A stretch of DNA of 64,000 nucleotides from Vanilla planifolia (lineage: Eukaryota > Streptophyta > Magnoliopsida > Asparagales > Orchidaceae), in NCBI GenBank assembly GCA_023846275.1, contig CM043868.1:12805755-12869754 (forward strand), given 5' to 3'. Position 1 is the first letter of the stretch; every line of letters starts with the position of its first letter. Shown piece by piece: positions 48,901 to 62,940 of this stretch. Position numbers and translations under genes: made by a program. Below the pieces are notes generated by a model. The model was not told the origin of the DNA, did no database searches, and worked only from the letters and a program-made list of their open reading frames with translations.

Positions 48901-51900
48901 TCTATTCAAAAATATACTCTCAACATCCATTTGATATAATTTAAATCCTTTGTAGTATGCATAAGCAAGTAAGATCTTAATTACTTAAAGATTAATTATA
49001 AGAGTGAATGTCTTATCCACATTTACTCTTACAGCTTAACAAAATGCTTTGGTTACTAATCTAGATTTATTCTTTATAACTTTATCATTTTCATCTAACT
49101 TATTTTTGAACACCTATTTTGTACCAATTATTGTTCTGTCATTTGTCTTGGGTATAAGATCTCAAACTTGATTTCTTTTAAATTATATTAATTCTTCATT
49201 CATTGTAATAATCTAAGACTCATCTTTAAAAGTATTTTCTATAACATTAAGGTCAATATTAGATATAAATATTATATGATTAAAAGAGGTTCTAGTCCTA
49301 ACTTTTTTTTTACATCTCTTATGATCAACTCACTAAAATGATCCTTAAAATATCTTAATTACTTCTCAAGTTGATTTTCTTCTTTTATTGAATTATTACC
49401 TTCAACTATATCATTTAATCTTTTTTTCTCTAAGACTTAAATCTTCTAATTCATCAAGATGATCATCTTGATGATGACTACTAGGTTCTTTAATAAGAGA
49501 TTTATCAAATTTTAAATGAATTATTTCTTTCACAACTAGTGATCTCTTATTATATACTCTAAATACTCCACTAGTAGATGAGTATCTTAAAAAAATTCCT
49601 TCATCAAACTTAACATCAAATTTATCTAAATCCCTCTTTACATTATTTAAAATAAAACATTTGCATCTAGATACATGAAAATGGGATATCATGGGCTTCT
49701 TATCATAAAATAATTCATAAGAAGAAATATCTAATAAAGATCTACTTGTTATTCTATTAAATACATAATAGCTAGTATTAACTATCTTTACCCAAAAATA
49801 CTTGGGGACACTATACTCATTTAGGATACACCTTGCGACATCTCGCAAGGTTCTATTCTTTCTCTCAACTACATTATTTTGTTGAGGGGTTCTAGATGAA
49901 AAAATGTATGATTCACTCCATTTTTGCCACAAAAATCATCGAATAAGTCATGCTTAAATTCTTTTCTATTATTACTCCTAATGGAGACTAATTTAACTTC
50001 ATGTTCTTTTCAATTATAGTAATCAATCTAATAAATTTTTCAAATACCTTTCTTTTATTTCTTACAATAAAACCTATGTAAACCTAGTATATTCATCTAC
50101 AACTACCAACCTAAATTTGCTTCTACCAAGACTCTCTAAATGAATAGGGCCAAATAGATCTAAATGAATAAGTTCTAATAGTTTTCTAGTTGTAATTCTT
50201 TAAGTGGTTTAAAGCTCTTTTTTGTTTATTTTTCCTAATTAACATGGATCACAAAGTTTATTATTTGACCAACTAAGGTTTGACAAACCTTTAACTAGAT
50301 TAAACTTTAAAAACTTTTGAAAAAAAAAATTTCTAAATGACAAAGTTTGCTATACCAAAATGTAGAATTATTATCATGTGTCGTAAGACATTCTAAATCA
50401 CTATCTTTAATCATGTGCAAAAATAAAACATATGTATTATCTTTTTTTACTTTTAATAATAAGTGAAACATTATCTTTGATAATAATAAATTTGTTTTTA
50501 TTGAATAAAATATTAAAATTTGAATCATATAATTAACTAATACTAAGAAGATTATATCTTAAGTCTTGAATAATAACTTTTTTCATAGAAGTGTGTGAGT
50601 TGCCCACATTTCTAATTCCAATAACTTTCTTCTTGGAGTTGTCATCAAAAGTAATTTCACCACCATCATAAGAGTTCAAGTAGATTAATAAAGATGCATC
50701 TCGAGTCATGTGTCTTGAGCATCCACTATCCAAGTACCATATACCTCCCCTGGTTCTTAAAGGAAGACATGCCTACAAAACAGATTAACTATTAGCTTTT
50801 TAGACACAAACCTTTTTGGGTTCATATCTTTTAATTCTATAATTTATTGAACTATCCTTTCTAATCCATACAAATTTAGATGACTTACTATCAACAATAT
50901 TTTGAAATTTATAATAAGTAGAAATGTGTCCAAAGTTTATGCAATAATTACAAATGATATTTGGAGTAAAAGAATATGTAGTATTTTTAACATATCCGAA
51001 TGAATTCTTACAACAATCATGTAAATTCTTTAAATTATTTATCTCTTTAATTAAACATATATTTTTGATAATAATAGAAGCTTTTTCATCTCTCTTAATC
51101 TTAATCTCATGTAAGTAATTAACATTCAGCTCATTCAAGTGTTCATGCAAACCTAAAAAGTTTTCATACTCTTCTTTTAATTTAAGGTATTTAAAAGCTA
51201 ATTTTTTATACTTTGTACAAACACTAATATATTATTCTTCATAATCAACAATAGAAGAAGACAAAAAAAGAGAAACATACCTCATCTTTTGATGTTTTAA
51301 TCGAGGTACTATCTTTTGCTATAAGAAAAATCAAACTCTCTTTCTAATCTTCATCATTGAAAGAACTATTTAAATCATTCTAAGATACCTTCATAATTGT
51401 TTTCTTCTTCTTTTGCTTTTGAAATTTTTCTACTTTCTCTTTATAGTTGAGATAATTTGGCCTTGTATGTCCAAGAAGTTTAAATTCATAATAAATTATT
51501 TATTAATGGAAGACTACCTTCTTCTTTTGTTTTTTAATATTCTTAAAGTATTTAGCTGTATTTCTTTTGTTATATAATTTAGATAAAATTTTTGAGATAA
51601 GAGCTACTTCACTTGAGATTAAAAACTTTGAGTCTATAGAGGAGTCAATAAATGTTATTATTTCTTTCTTCTTTTACATCTCTTTTTAAATCACAAGTTT
51701 TCACCCCTTCTTCTTGTGAACTTAATTTCATTTGTCAAAAGCTCACCTAATAACTCATCCAATGGCAAAGTCAAAACATTTTTTTACTGCTTTCAATGTT
51801 GTCACCAATGAGTCATATTATTGAGGAAGAACTTGTAAAATCTTTCTTACCTATTTACCAGAAAAAAATTCCTTACTATGATTAGACAAACCATTTATAA

Positions 51901-54130
51901 TATATATAAATCTTATAAATATAACCTTAATACTTACATTCGAATTCATTCAAAATAATTTGTACTCATGAACGAGCATATTGATTTTACTCTCTTTAAC
52001 TTGAGAAGTACCTTCATAGGTACTTCAAGTTCAAACCAAATCTCATGTGTTATTTTAAGTTCATAATCCAATTATATTCGAAAGCACCCAAACCATAACA
52101 CAAAATATTCATAACACGAGAATTAAGTTGCACTCTATGTTTTTCTTTGAAGTTGAGTTCATATAAAGGTTTTCTCACTTTTTTCTATCAATAATCTTAG
52201 TTGGAATCTCAAACATATTTTCAACATCTCAAATTTTCAAATCAAAATATTATAAAAATAAGCACATAAAATTCTTTTAATAGAAATAAAACTCACTTTT
52301 AAACAAAAGTGGTTGATGTGATGAAACTCCCTCAGATAAAAATGCATTGTCCTTAACATAAGGTAGTGTCATGAGGATCTTATCTTAAAAAATTCTTTTT
52401 CCTGATAGAAAAAAATATTCTAATGCCACTTGTTATAAAATGTATGAAGGAAAATGAACAAAAGAGGAGGGGTTAATTATGTATTTAAAAAACTTTTCTT
52501 ATTCCAAAAATTAGAAGAAAAAATTTTTCAAGCCTAAAATATTTTTCTTTAATCGAAAAACAAAATTGCTCAACAATAAATGAAATATACACAAGATTTT
52601 TTAGGTGATTCAACCAAAACTCGTGCCTACATCTACTGTCGATCCTTGATTAGACTTCTATTAACCACTCCCTTTTACCAAATCCTGTAGAAGTAAACCA
52701 AATACACACTAGTGGTCCAATGAGACACCAAAATTGAAGAAATTTAAGCTATTAAAAAAATTGAAACTATATAATTTCTCATTTACAAAATTTTTATACT
52801 TTTAATTCTTTAAATAAAAGTAATACTACTAATAAATGAAGTAGATGTTACCAAGAAATACATAAATGATTATGAATAGAAATAGAGAAAATAGAGACTG
52901 ACGAAAATCCATAGCTCGCATAATTGCTTAGAAATTTGTTGCTCACAGTTTGAACTTCAATTAGACTTGTATGAAAATTTTTAAGCTTGATTCAATAGCT
53001 TTTATATTTGGTAAATAATCTCTATTTATAGTTGAAATAAAAAAAACGCCAAAAATGACTCCTTTAATGGCTAGAATCAGCTAGCCATTATAGTAAAAAA
53101 GAAGGTACAACTGTCGTCCGATTATGCGAACAGATGGAACAATAGCCGTCAGATCAGCTTAAATGATGGTAACGATGATAAGGTTACTTTCACAAAGGCA
53201 GAGAGACTCTCAACCATTCAATCAAGCATTACAGATGAATGATTGAAGACAAAAGACTGTTCATAAATGTGGGTGCAATCTGGATAATTCAATCGTGAAA
53301 ACGGGTGATCGATCGGTGCAAAAATCTCAAGTTTGGAAAAACATATTTTTAGTCTCACATTACAAAACTGTGTATATGTTTTGTACTTATAATGCATCCA
53401 CTGCATATTATTATCAGCCTAATGGGGTTGGTTACCTCATGATGTTCTCGAGAGGTCATGACCAATGTCGCTAGTTCGTGCATACGGGGTCCAACCAAAC
53501 CAAAATTACATAAATTAAATAATGAGTTTGCCTTGACTCCTTTCGCCTAAGCCAGTTTAGAAGTAATCCCCTGAATTGGCTCACTCAATGATCGTAATAG
53601 TAACCTGAATTAACCAATACTCGGGCTTGACCCATCTCGATTTCGATCGAGTTCTTGGCCTGCGGATCCTTAAGGTCTATGTTGCCTTCGAGCCACTCAA
53701 CTCGAGCTCTTCGGGCTTAGTGGTGGGGATTCCTATGCATTTTTTTATGTTTTTTTAATAATAAAAGGTTTATATAAAAAATTTGAATATTCAAAAACTC
53801 AAATATCTTAAAATAAATTACAACTTAAAACCAAATTTATATATGCATTAAAATGATAATTCTATATGTCATAATTATGAAGAATTTAAAGGTTTAACAT
53901 GCTAACCATAAAGATGTGTAAATGAAGTTATTTGTAGATTAGCCACTACACAAAGATCAGTGCCCTTGGTTCCAAGGTCAATAGGTTGAGCCATTAATTT
54001 GCATTCACTATTTATGTTGTAATAGTCCTTTTTCCAACAAATTCAGATCACAAAAGTAACATTAAACTTAACAAAGTATTAGTAAACACTTAACCTTAGT
54101 TTTGTGATCATCATCTCAAAGGATACAGCA
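45944..54130 (-). mobile_element. Ty1/copia element F, - strand, inserted in gypsy B
   Basis: LTRs of about 1.65-1.7 kb lie at 45944 to about 47588 (3') and 52431 to about 54127 (5'). A primer site matching the initiator-Met tRNA complement (TAATGCCA) sits just before 52431. Internal parts on the - strand, high to low: gag with a C-x2-C-type knuckle (50800-51150), protease MDSGCSRHMT (50533-50733), integrase TPQQNNVVERKNRTL (49411-49932), reverse transcriptase with KLKK..Y.LKKAPRAW (about 48779-48833) and YIDDIIFG (about 48655-48680). Long LTRs suggest a SIRE/Maximus-like lineage. Broken; the LTRs differ noticeably, so it is not recent. Confidence 0.88.
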
Positions 54131-55238
54131 AGAATCTCCTCTTCTAGTATTATAGCTAACACTCATTGGGGAAGAAGCCATCTCTAATATTGTCTAAGAA
54201 TAGGCTTTAAACAAATGCCTTAACTCTCTATAACTATAACATCTAAGATGACCTCCTTACATAGAACAATAAACCCCTCGATAAAATTTTCCACATTTCA
54301 AACACTGAGGTGCTTTTTTAATAGATTTCTTCTTGAATTTATTTTAACTCTTTGTTAACAAAGTTGCTTGCTTTTTTGTAGTTACTACCATACATGCTTC
54401 AAAGGTTTCTAATTCTTACTCTACTGACCTAGTTTGCTCTACAAAATTAATAGCCTTAAATGAGATCAATGGTCTCTAATAGATTCTTTTAGTCTTCAAT
54501 AAAAAAAACAAAGCATTATTGATCCTCTGAAATCACTATTTGTGGGGCATAACAAGCTAGAAAAGAAAACTTTCTTTCATAATCCATCACTAAGTTGTCC
54601 CTTTACTTTAAAATTGTCAACCTTTCTCTCATCTTTTCTTTTTAGGATGGGGGAATAAACCATCACTCAAAATCCTTAATGAAATATTCTCATAAGAATT
54701 CTTTTGTGGGATGTCTCCTAAAATGTTTGTGGTGACAAGATTCCCACTACAATATGGCAACCCCATTGAATAGAAAAAGAGCAAGTGATGCTTTTCTATG
54801 TTTAGGATAATCAATTTTATATAATATTATATTTATTTGGCTTATTTAGTTCTTCGCCTTCAAGGTTCTAACCCTCCTTAAAATTAGGAAAGCTACATCC
54901 AATAAAACTATTAATTTATTAATATGAAAACTTCTTCTAAGACTTTCTTAGGGATTATGAAAAGAGGATTACATCCAAACTAGTGGACATTACCCTTTAG
55001 ATCTCCTACTAGCCCCTCTCCTCTTTTGAGCACTTGTTTAAGATTCTACTTTTTCATATTCCCTTATTATTCTTCTCCTTAAAAAAAATGTGTTAATCAC
55101 ATTTTATTGCTCACAATTCATCTTTTCAATAATAAGAAAAGCAAACTACAAAATTATAGTCATGTGTGTGCTACATTAATGTCAACACTTAAAAGCTTAT
55201 CTTAGTTTCTCAACATTGGGTTCTAATATGCCATATAA
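54131..55238 (-). mobile_element. gag region of gypsy element B
   Basis: The reverse strand carries a gag zinc-knuckle region (CLKCGKFYRG-like, about 54255-54325) and an upstream gag stretch with a YERKFSFL-like motif (about 54545-54620) also found in element H near 61430. A primer-site-like sequence borders the 5' LTR near 55225-55237. It was separated from pol by the copia F insertion. Confidence 0.7.
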
Positions 55239-56325
55239 TGTCACACCATAGTTCTAACAAAATCTATTAAAGTATTCAAAATTTTTAAATTATTAGATTA
55301 AAATAGAACATGTAGCAATCTAAGGGACAACAAAATTAAGAAAGGGTGATGATAAAATAACATAATCCATATAACATATCAGATAGAATAACCAAGTAAT
55401 AAGTAACACACATATATCCAAAGCTATCATATAATGTAAAACATTTAAGTAACAATACTAACATGACCTCTATCTAAATAATACAAGTCCTCATATGTAA
55501 AATATCTCTCACAATGCTAAAAAAAATATAACAAAATCTCTCACTCAAGGTCTTAAGATGTCTTTTAAAAATCCCTAGCTCTAAGTGTCTATATCTTGGT
55601 TTATAAAGCAAGGGATGAGCATGATACATTTTAAGACAAACATTAGCTATAAGTATAAAGATAATATAAAAGATAGACATGTAACTAATACAAAAGGAGT
55701 AATAAATAGAACAATATATGATAATCTATAAAAGTTGTAAAAGTGTTGAATCGTTACATGAATATTCATACACATCATTAAACATATATGCATATAACAT
55801 CATATAATACTACTATCATATAGTTTTCGTATCATATCTTTACTTTCTTTTATATTCAAAATTATTTTATCTTTCTTTATTTGTTGTTTATTTTTTTCTT
55901 GTTTCTTTCTTTAAGATCCATATTTCATTGTATAATTTCTATCCCCATTCTTTAAAATCTCATATCATAACATTATCTATGATAAAGTATTTGCCAATGG
56001 TACCTAACATCTTGTGCTCATGATGGTTGGACCCATGCCATGTTGTGGGCCCATATCTAAGTACTAATACAATAATGATGATTTTCTCATGTATAGAAAA
56101 GCTACTATCTACATGGTTAAGTATCTTTTGCTTACACTAACAAAGCCTCTATTATGTTGTGGCACTATATCTAAATATCATCGATAAGATAAGGACATAA
56201 AAAAATATTTAATATTCTTTTTTCTTTCTCATAATCTTCTATATCATTAAGCTTAAGCAACCTTTTCTTCTTTCTTTTTTTTTATTTCTTATGTTCTAAT
56301 TTTTTTAATAATATATATACATATA

Positions 56326-56365
<40 letters not shown>

Positions 56366-57740
56366 AATAATAATAATATGTAATCATGTAAATCAAAACA
56401 TATGTAAATGATGTTCATATCATATTGCATTCTATCATAATATTTCAAGATAATTAAATAATCTAACATGCTTATATTATAATTATTTAATTTACTTGTT
56501 GGCTTTAGAATATTTCTTCAATGCCTAGTCTTTTTTATCTCCTATATTTAGTTTTTACATAATTTCATTGCAAACCATTAATAACTATTCAATTTCCTAT
56601 TCTTAAGATTTAAAAGTTCATTCACTTGGTTTTACACCTTCTATTTTTTCACATTCTCTAAAATTATAATATTTTTACATCAAAAGAATTTGTAAAATAT
56701 ATCATAAATAGTTCTTAAAACATCTATAAATTCTATTGAGATTCACTATTCAAAGCTTCATAACATTTAGTCTAATCCTCACTATCACACTATATAATTG
56801 TTGCAAATAATTGATCAAATGTTGGGTCAAGCAGAACGATCATAGCTTAATTTGTTTTCTAAAGTTGATCATACCATATGATGGTCTAATCAAACTATAC
56901 AATCCTCAAGTTTCTTAATTAAATGATCCCATATTCTATTAGTCTAATTTCTAAGCATGAGTTGAGCATAAATGATCCTGAAATTTTTGCTAAAAGATTC
57001 TATTTCAAGTAACTTGATATGCTAAACAAAGCTTGATAATATGGGTTAAAAAATATTCTCACACTATAATTTTCTCAAGAATTTGAAGTCCAAAGCTATT
57101 CAACTAATTATATAATCTAATAATTATTAATATACCATACAATATTCTCAAAAATTCGATTAATCCAAGTATTTATACTCATTGTATAGTCTATTAACCT
57201 TATAGTACTAGATCATTAAGCTAATTGTACAATATGAATGATCTAATAGTATAATATGCAAAGCACAGTCAAAGAATAGAGTTAGGGATTTGGACCACAA
57301 ATCCATAGCTCATCTAAGATAAACTTCAATCCATTCAACATTAAACTTCACAAAATATTAAAAAAAAATCTTAAGTAGAAGCTTACTTTATACAATGCTT
57401 TAGACTAGAAGGTTATTAAAGTTCTTTTCTAAGTTTTTATTCCTCTATGGCTCCAAAATCCTTTGTCATAGCTATAGATTAAACTAAAGGCACTTGAGGA
57501 TCCTCCTGTATCTCTCGTATATTCCTTTCTCTTCTCCCTTACTTTCGAACCTTCTCATTTTCTCTATGTCCTCCTCTTCAATTGACGAGTAAAGAAAGAA
57601 AGGGACTAGGTTTATATTTTTTATATTAATAAAATATTCACTAAAATATCCATCCTTTTTTCTTCTTTTAAAAACTCATAAAAATTTCAAGTAACTTCAA
57701 AAAATTACAAATAATATACCTATCAATTCTTTTGGTAAAT
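55239..57740 (-). mobile_element. 5' LTR of gypsy element B
   Basis: It starts TGTCACACCATAG (the complement of an LTR end TGGTGTGACA). It is the reverse complement of LTR H in several stretches, such as 55600-55680 against 60330-60410. The outer end fades at about 57740, so that border is approximate. Confidence 0.7.
56329..56361. repeat. (TA)n microsatellite in LTR B
   Basis: About 16 TA units, at the same place in the LTR as the run in E at 22934. Confidence 0.95.
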
Positions 57741-58207
57741 ATAATTTTTAAAATTTCATCATTTAAAGGGTGATTTGATAATTTTAATAGTTTGATGTTC
57801 CTTGACTTCAATAAAATATGAAAAGTCAATTCTTTTTTGGATATTTTTATATTTTTATAAAATTTGTGTTATTTTATTTCTCAATTTTGGATATGATTAA
57901 TAAAATTTTAATAACATTTTGGTTATGACTAGTGGTCACAAAAATCATAGATAAAGCATTAACATTATGCAAGTAAACCCACATAATTGAACTTTTATGC
58001 CAATACCAAGCCTAGGAAAATTCCTTACAAGTTGATGACCTAACTTATATCAATTTATCTTATACCTCAATGTGCATCTCAAAGGTAATGACTTTAATAG
58101 TTTCATGTTTAGGTGACAACTTTTCAAAAGGGATTCAAAGATCACCAAGACCTTATAATAGTTAATTTAGTGTCCAATTTTAAGACAAATAGAGATATTA
58201 GCCTTCC
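57741..58207. other. Spacer between LTRs B and H
   Basis: About 470 bp of AT-rich sequence between the outer ends of two oppositely oriented LTRs. No gene or repeat was recognised. It is probably either old target DNA or decayed LTR ends. Confidence 0.45.
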
Positions 58208-60780
58208 TAACTTTTAAGATACATATTATAATAACCTGCATAATTAAACTTGAACTAAATCATTAATAAAAATTTATTAAATGGATTTATATATTTTAGA
58301 TCAAAAAGTTTTAGAGTTCCTTAATAGGTGTATCAAAATGCATGCAAAGATTATAGTAGTTTGATTTAAAATTTGTGCATACAATTGTGAGGGTCTTAGT
58401 TGGAGGAATCTATAAATATGTGGTATATAATTTTTAGAGGTTATTCAAATTTTCTATGAATTTTTATAACCAAACAACGAAAAAGAAAGTGATACTCAAA
58501 TAATCCTTTTTTTCAATAAAAGGGTAAGCCTTTCCTCTTTTATGCATTTTACCTAATAAGGGAACCACATGTGAAGGAAGCCAAAGGAGAGGTAAGCTCG
58601 AAGATTAGAGAAAAGAGGTGATTCAACTAGATCCATCTTGGATCCTTTTGGGTTATAAAGAACCAAGTGAGGAAGAGGAAGAGCATGAGGAAGGGTTTTT
58701 TATCTTGTCTTACAGAAATTACATATTAAGTTATGATCTTACGTGAGTGTCTCTTCATGAATCAAGTACTTCATGAATGGATTTTCTTGTGGATTTGGTG
58801 AAGTTATGATCAAGAGATAGTGCTGTTTTTCAGCTACAATGATTGTATAAGATGATTAACCCCATTGTTTAGTATGATATGTGCAACTTGAGAGTCATCG
58901 ACATAGTATAAGTTGAAGTGACAGTTGGTCAACTAATGATCGTATAGTATAATAAACTGATTAAACAAGTATGATTGATTTAAGAAAAGCACAATAGAGA
59001 CTATTTTCCTGATCCCTTGTCTGATAAGTGACCACTGAACTTCGAATAAATATGATGTGATGATTAGACAAGTATAATTGATTTAAAAAAGATATAATAG
59101 TGATCATCCATCTAATCCCTTTTTTGAACTAATGATTATTGAAAATCGTACAAGAATGATGTGGCAATTAGACCAATACAATGAATTAAGAAGGCTTAAC
59201 AGAGATTGCTTGTCCAATCCCTTGTCCAAGCTATGTATACTAAGGATTATACTGCATGATTTGAAGATAAAAATATGTATTCTAATTATTTTTGTAAAAT
59301 CTTTAAAGGTTGTTTAGATTAGCTTTTGTATGTACTTTTATTATAAAAAGTGGCAGTTTCATGAATTAAAGCAAAATACAAAGTGAGAAAACAATTACAC
59401 AAATTTCCTTAAAATTAAAAATAAATTTTGAACTAGTATGGATGAAATATAATATGAATTATATAAGAAATAAAAAGAGAATATAAATAAAATACTATGA
59501 AAAAAACCCATCATAGCTATTATGTTAGCAAACTAATTAACTATGATGAAAGTGAGTTATTATGCTAAATTTCTCAAATATTATTATGGAATATATAATA
59601 ATATGAACATTTACATGGATTGTATTATTTGTATATGTTATGTTTTCATAATAGTATTTATTATATATATATATATATATGAGGCCCTAAATTAGAACAA
59701 AGAAATGAAAAAAATAAAAAAGAAAAAAGATTATTATTACCTGGTGATCTGATATATCATGAGAAAGAAAGAAATATGAAATAAAATATTTTTTCGTGAA
59801 CCTATTTAGTAGCTATCTGATATGAGATAGACATCACCTTACTACAATAAGCACTCAGTGATATGGCTACGACACAGCAGAGTCATCATCCTTATTAGCA
59901 TAAGATATTTATAATAGAAGATGACGACTTCACAATAGAGGAGATAGGCATCACCCTTATTGTCATAAGCAACCAGAGATTGGACCACAACACATAAAGG
60001 CCTCATCCTTATTAAGATAGGATGTTAGCAAAATATGGTAATAACTCTATGATGTTAATGATAGTCATAAAAGAAAATCTAAGCCCAAGAAAAAAATAAA
60101 AAAGAGATGAGAAATAAAGAAAATAAAATGAGAGAAATATAATATGATAAAAAGTAAAGGATACAATATGATATAACTATTATATGATAATAATACTATA
60201 TACATACATGAGAATGATACATACGAGCATTTATATAGTGATTTCTTATATGCACATTTTCTTATAGATTAGCATGCATTGATTATTCATTACTCCTTCA
60301 TTATTATCGATTTTGTTTTTATATTTGTATATTATCTTTATGCTTGCAGCTAATAGTTTGTCTTCTTAACATATCATGCTCATTCTCTATTTATATTACA
60401 AACCAAGATACAGACACTCATATAGCTAAGATCCCTAGATGATAGCTTAAGATCCTAATGAGAGATAATGTTATATTTTACAAGTTTTATGAAAGATTTT
60501 CTATATGTGAGACTTTTGTTTTACTTGTTTAACATATGTACATGTATTCTCTTTCAACTTTTATATAATTTGGTAGCTTTGAAACTATGTTTGTTACTTT
60601 TATTCAGTTATCCTTCTAATATGATATAATTTGTGGTGTGATGCTTCTTTAACACCTTCACTCAATTCTTAGTTTGTGTCCTCTATGTTTAGCTACTTAC
60701 TCTAGATTTTACTTGATAAATATGTATTTAGATGCATTTTATGAGTTTTTATTAGATTTAAGTTGGGCAAGAGTGTGACA
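58208..60780 (+). mobile_element. 5' LTR of gypsy element H
   Basis: It starts near TATAATAACCTGC, aligned with the family start TGTAATAATCTGC, and ends GAGTGTGACA at 60780. A primer site TGATATCAAAGCC, close to the tRNA-Met complement TGGTATCAGAGCC, follows at 60784-60796. The LTR is about 2.57 kb and contains a TA run (59662-59680) and an imperfect duplication of about 107 bp (starting GATAGACATCACC near 59836 and GATAGGCATCACC near 59943). Confidence 0.75.
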
Positions 60781-62940
60781 AGATGATATCAAAGCCTAAG
60801 GTTAAGAGATTAGGATGGGCTTTTAAGTGAAGAAATTAGAATAACATGCACATAAATATGATTTGGTAATTATACTACCTTACTATTGAAATTTTAAATA
60901 TGAATATGAAAAGAGATTAATGCGCTTTCATTTTAAAGGAGAAGAACCTCAATATGAATTAAAATTGCAAAATCTTAAACTAGTGCCAAGAAAAAGAGAG
61001 GAACTAATACAAGAGTAGAGAGGTAGAATCCACTACTTTGGATGCAAGCTTTGTCTCCTAATTCCCAAGAGAGCTTGAAAAGAGGTTTCCATGTTCACAA
61101 ATTGATATTATAACTTTATAGGATTTAGCTTTTCTACTTTATTAGAGGGATACAACCCTTTGAGATAGAGAATAAAATTAGTCAAGTATGTAGAATATTT
61201 GATGGATTTGATTATCCTAAATGCAAAAAGATGCTGCTTGCACTTATTAGATTTGACTTCCCTTTTGTGTTGGGAATCTCAACACTACATTCGCTTTAGA
61301 AGTCAGCCAACAAAGGAAATTTTGTGTTAAGATTTTATAGAGAATTTTAAAAGGTGGTTTGTTTCTCTATCTCTAAGAGAATAAATAAGAGAGGAGCTAA
61401 ATGTCTTGGAACAAATGGATATGTTAGTCACAGATTATGAAAAGAAAATTTTCTTCTTTACTATGTTCCTTATGTGGTGAGTATTGAGGATAAGAGATGC
61501 TTTATGTTTATTTAAGGATTAAAAGGATTTATCTGGCTAGCCTTGATAACATATAAGACCACCAATTTTGTTGAGCTTATAAAACAAGTTAGGTTAATGT
61601 AGTAGGAACTAGAAATATTTGAAGCCCATAAAGATGTAGTTACAAAAAAAAGAAGAAAGCATCCTTATCAATGAAAAGTTCAAACCCTTCAAGATCTTTC
61701 AAAAAGTTAGAGATTGTAAACAATTTGGTCGATTTTAGACAATTAGGAAGGACTCTGGTGCCAGTAATAGCAAGATGGATACAAAATCTAATGAGAGGAC
61801 ACGTTAATGTCCAAAATGTCACAAGTTACATCATGGAGTCAATTAAGCTATGAATGAATGTCAACCTATATGCTTCAGTTGTGGAGAGCTAAAGCATTTG
61901 GCTAAAGCATTTGGCTAAAGCTTGCCCTCATGCAACATTTGAGTTGGCTTCTTCCTTACTGAGTGTTGGTCGCACTACGAATAGAGGAGGTGCTAGTAGA
62001 GGTAAGGGGAGTGCTGTAATGATTGCCTTAGGGAGTATGGATTAAGGACAATCTATAAGCCATGGTAAACAACTCAGGGTATATGTTATCACCCAGCAAG
62101 AGACCTTTCATTATATAGATGTAATTGCAAGTATGCTTTTAGTTTAGTAGTTGTCAGTAGTTGTATTATTTGATAATAACATATCACATTCGTTTATACC
62201 ATATCCTATACTTGATGCATTCATTATCAAATTAAATCAAATGAATAACTTATTATCTATGAAATTGCTAGATGGAAATGAGTTCTTTATGGAAACATTT
62301 ATTCAGTGAGAGATAGCATTGAGTAGGAAGAAACTTCTTTTACTAAATTGCTTGTTTTGCCTTTGTATGAATTTAATATCATTATGGGTATGGATTAGTT
62401 ATTTGAGCAATATGCAATTATTAATTTCATAAAGAAGAGAATTAAATTGATCGCTCTAAATGGAGAGGAAATAACCTTCTTTGGAAGAGGGAGAGATATC
62501 TCAATTATTTCTACAATTAAGGCTAAAAAATTGTTAGAGTGGTGAAGGATTCCTAATATCTATTGTGTTTGTTGACTAGAGGTTTGTTGAACCACAACAT
62601 GTGTTAGTGATTTATGAGTACCAAGATGTCTTTTTTAAGAAACTATATGGCTTTTCTTTTGACAGAAAAATTGAGTTTAAAATTAAGTTGTGCTTAGAAC
62701 TTAGCTAGTATCCAAAGCTCCATACAAAATAACACTTACAAATTTAGGATATAAATATATATATTTAAGAACTATTAGATAGATGTTTTATTCGTTCTAA
62801 TGTGTTCCCTTATAAAGCATCAATCCTATTTGTTAAAAAGAAACATGATATTTTGTAAATGTGCATTTAATATTGAGAATTGTATATATTAATAGTTAAA
62901 AATAGATGCCAACTATCAAGAATTGATGAATTTTTCATTT
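60781..62940 (+). mobile_element. gag and start of pol of gypsy element H
   Basis: Broken + strand gypsy internal region. Parts: primer site, gag with a YEKKFSFF-like motif (about 61430), two zinc-knuckle-like segments (about 61800-61930), protease region (LFDNNISHSF-like, about 62160-62200) and the first reverse transcriptase segment (FVKKK..., about 62750-62940). A 16-bp tandem duplication (CTAAAGCATTTGG) lies at about 61889-61921. RT similarity is lost after about 62940. Confidence 0.75.
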
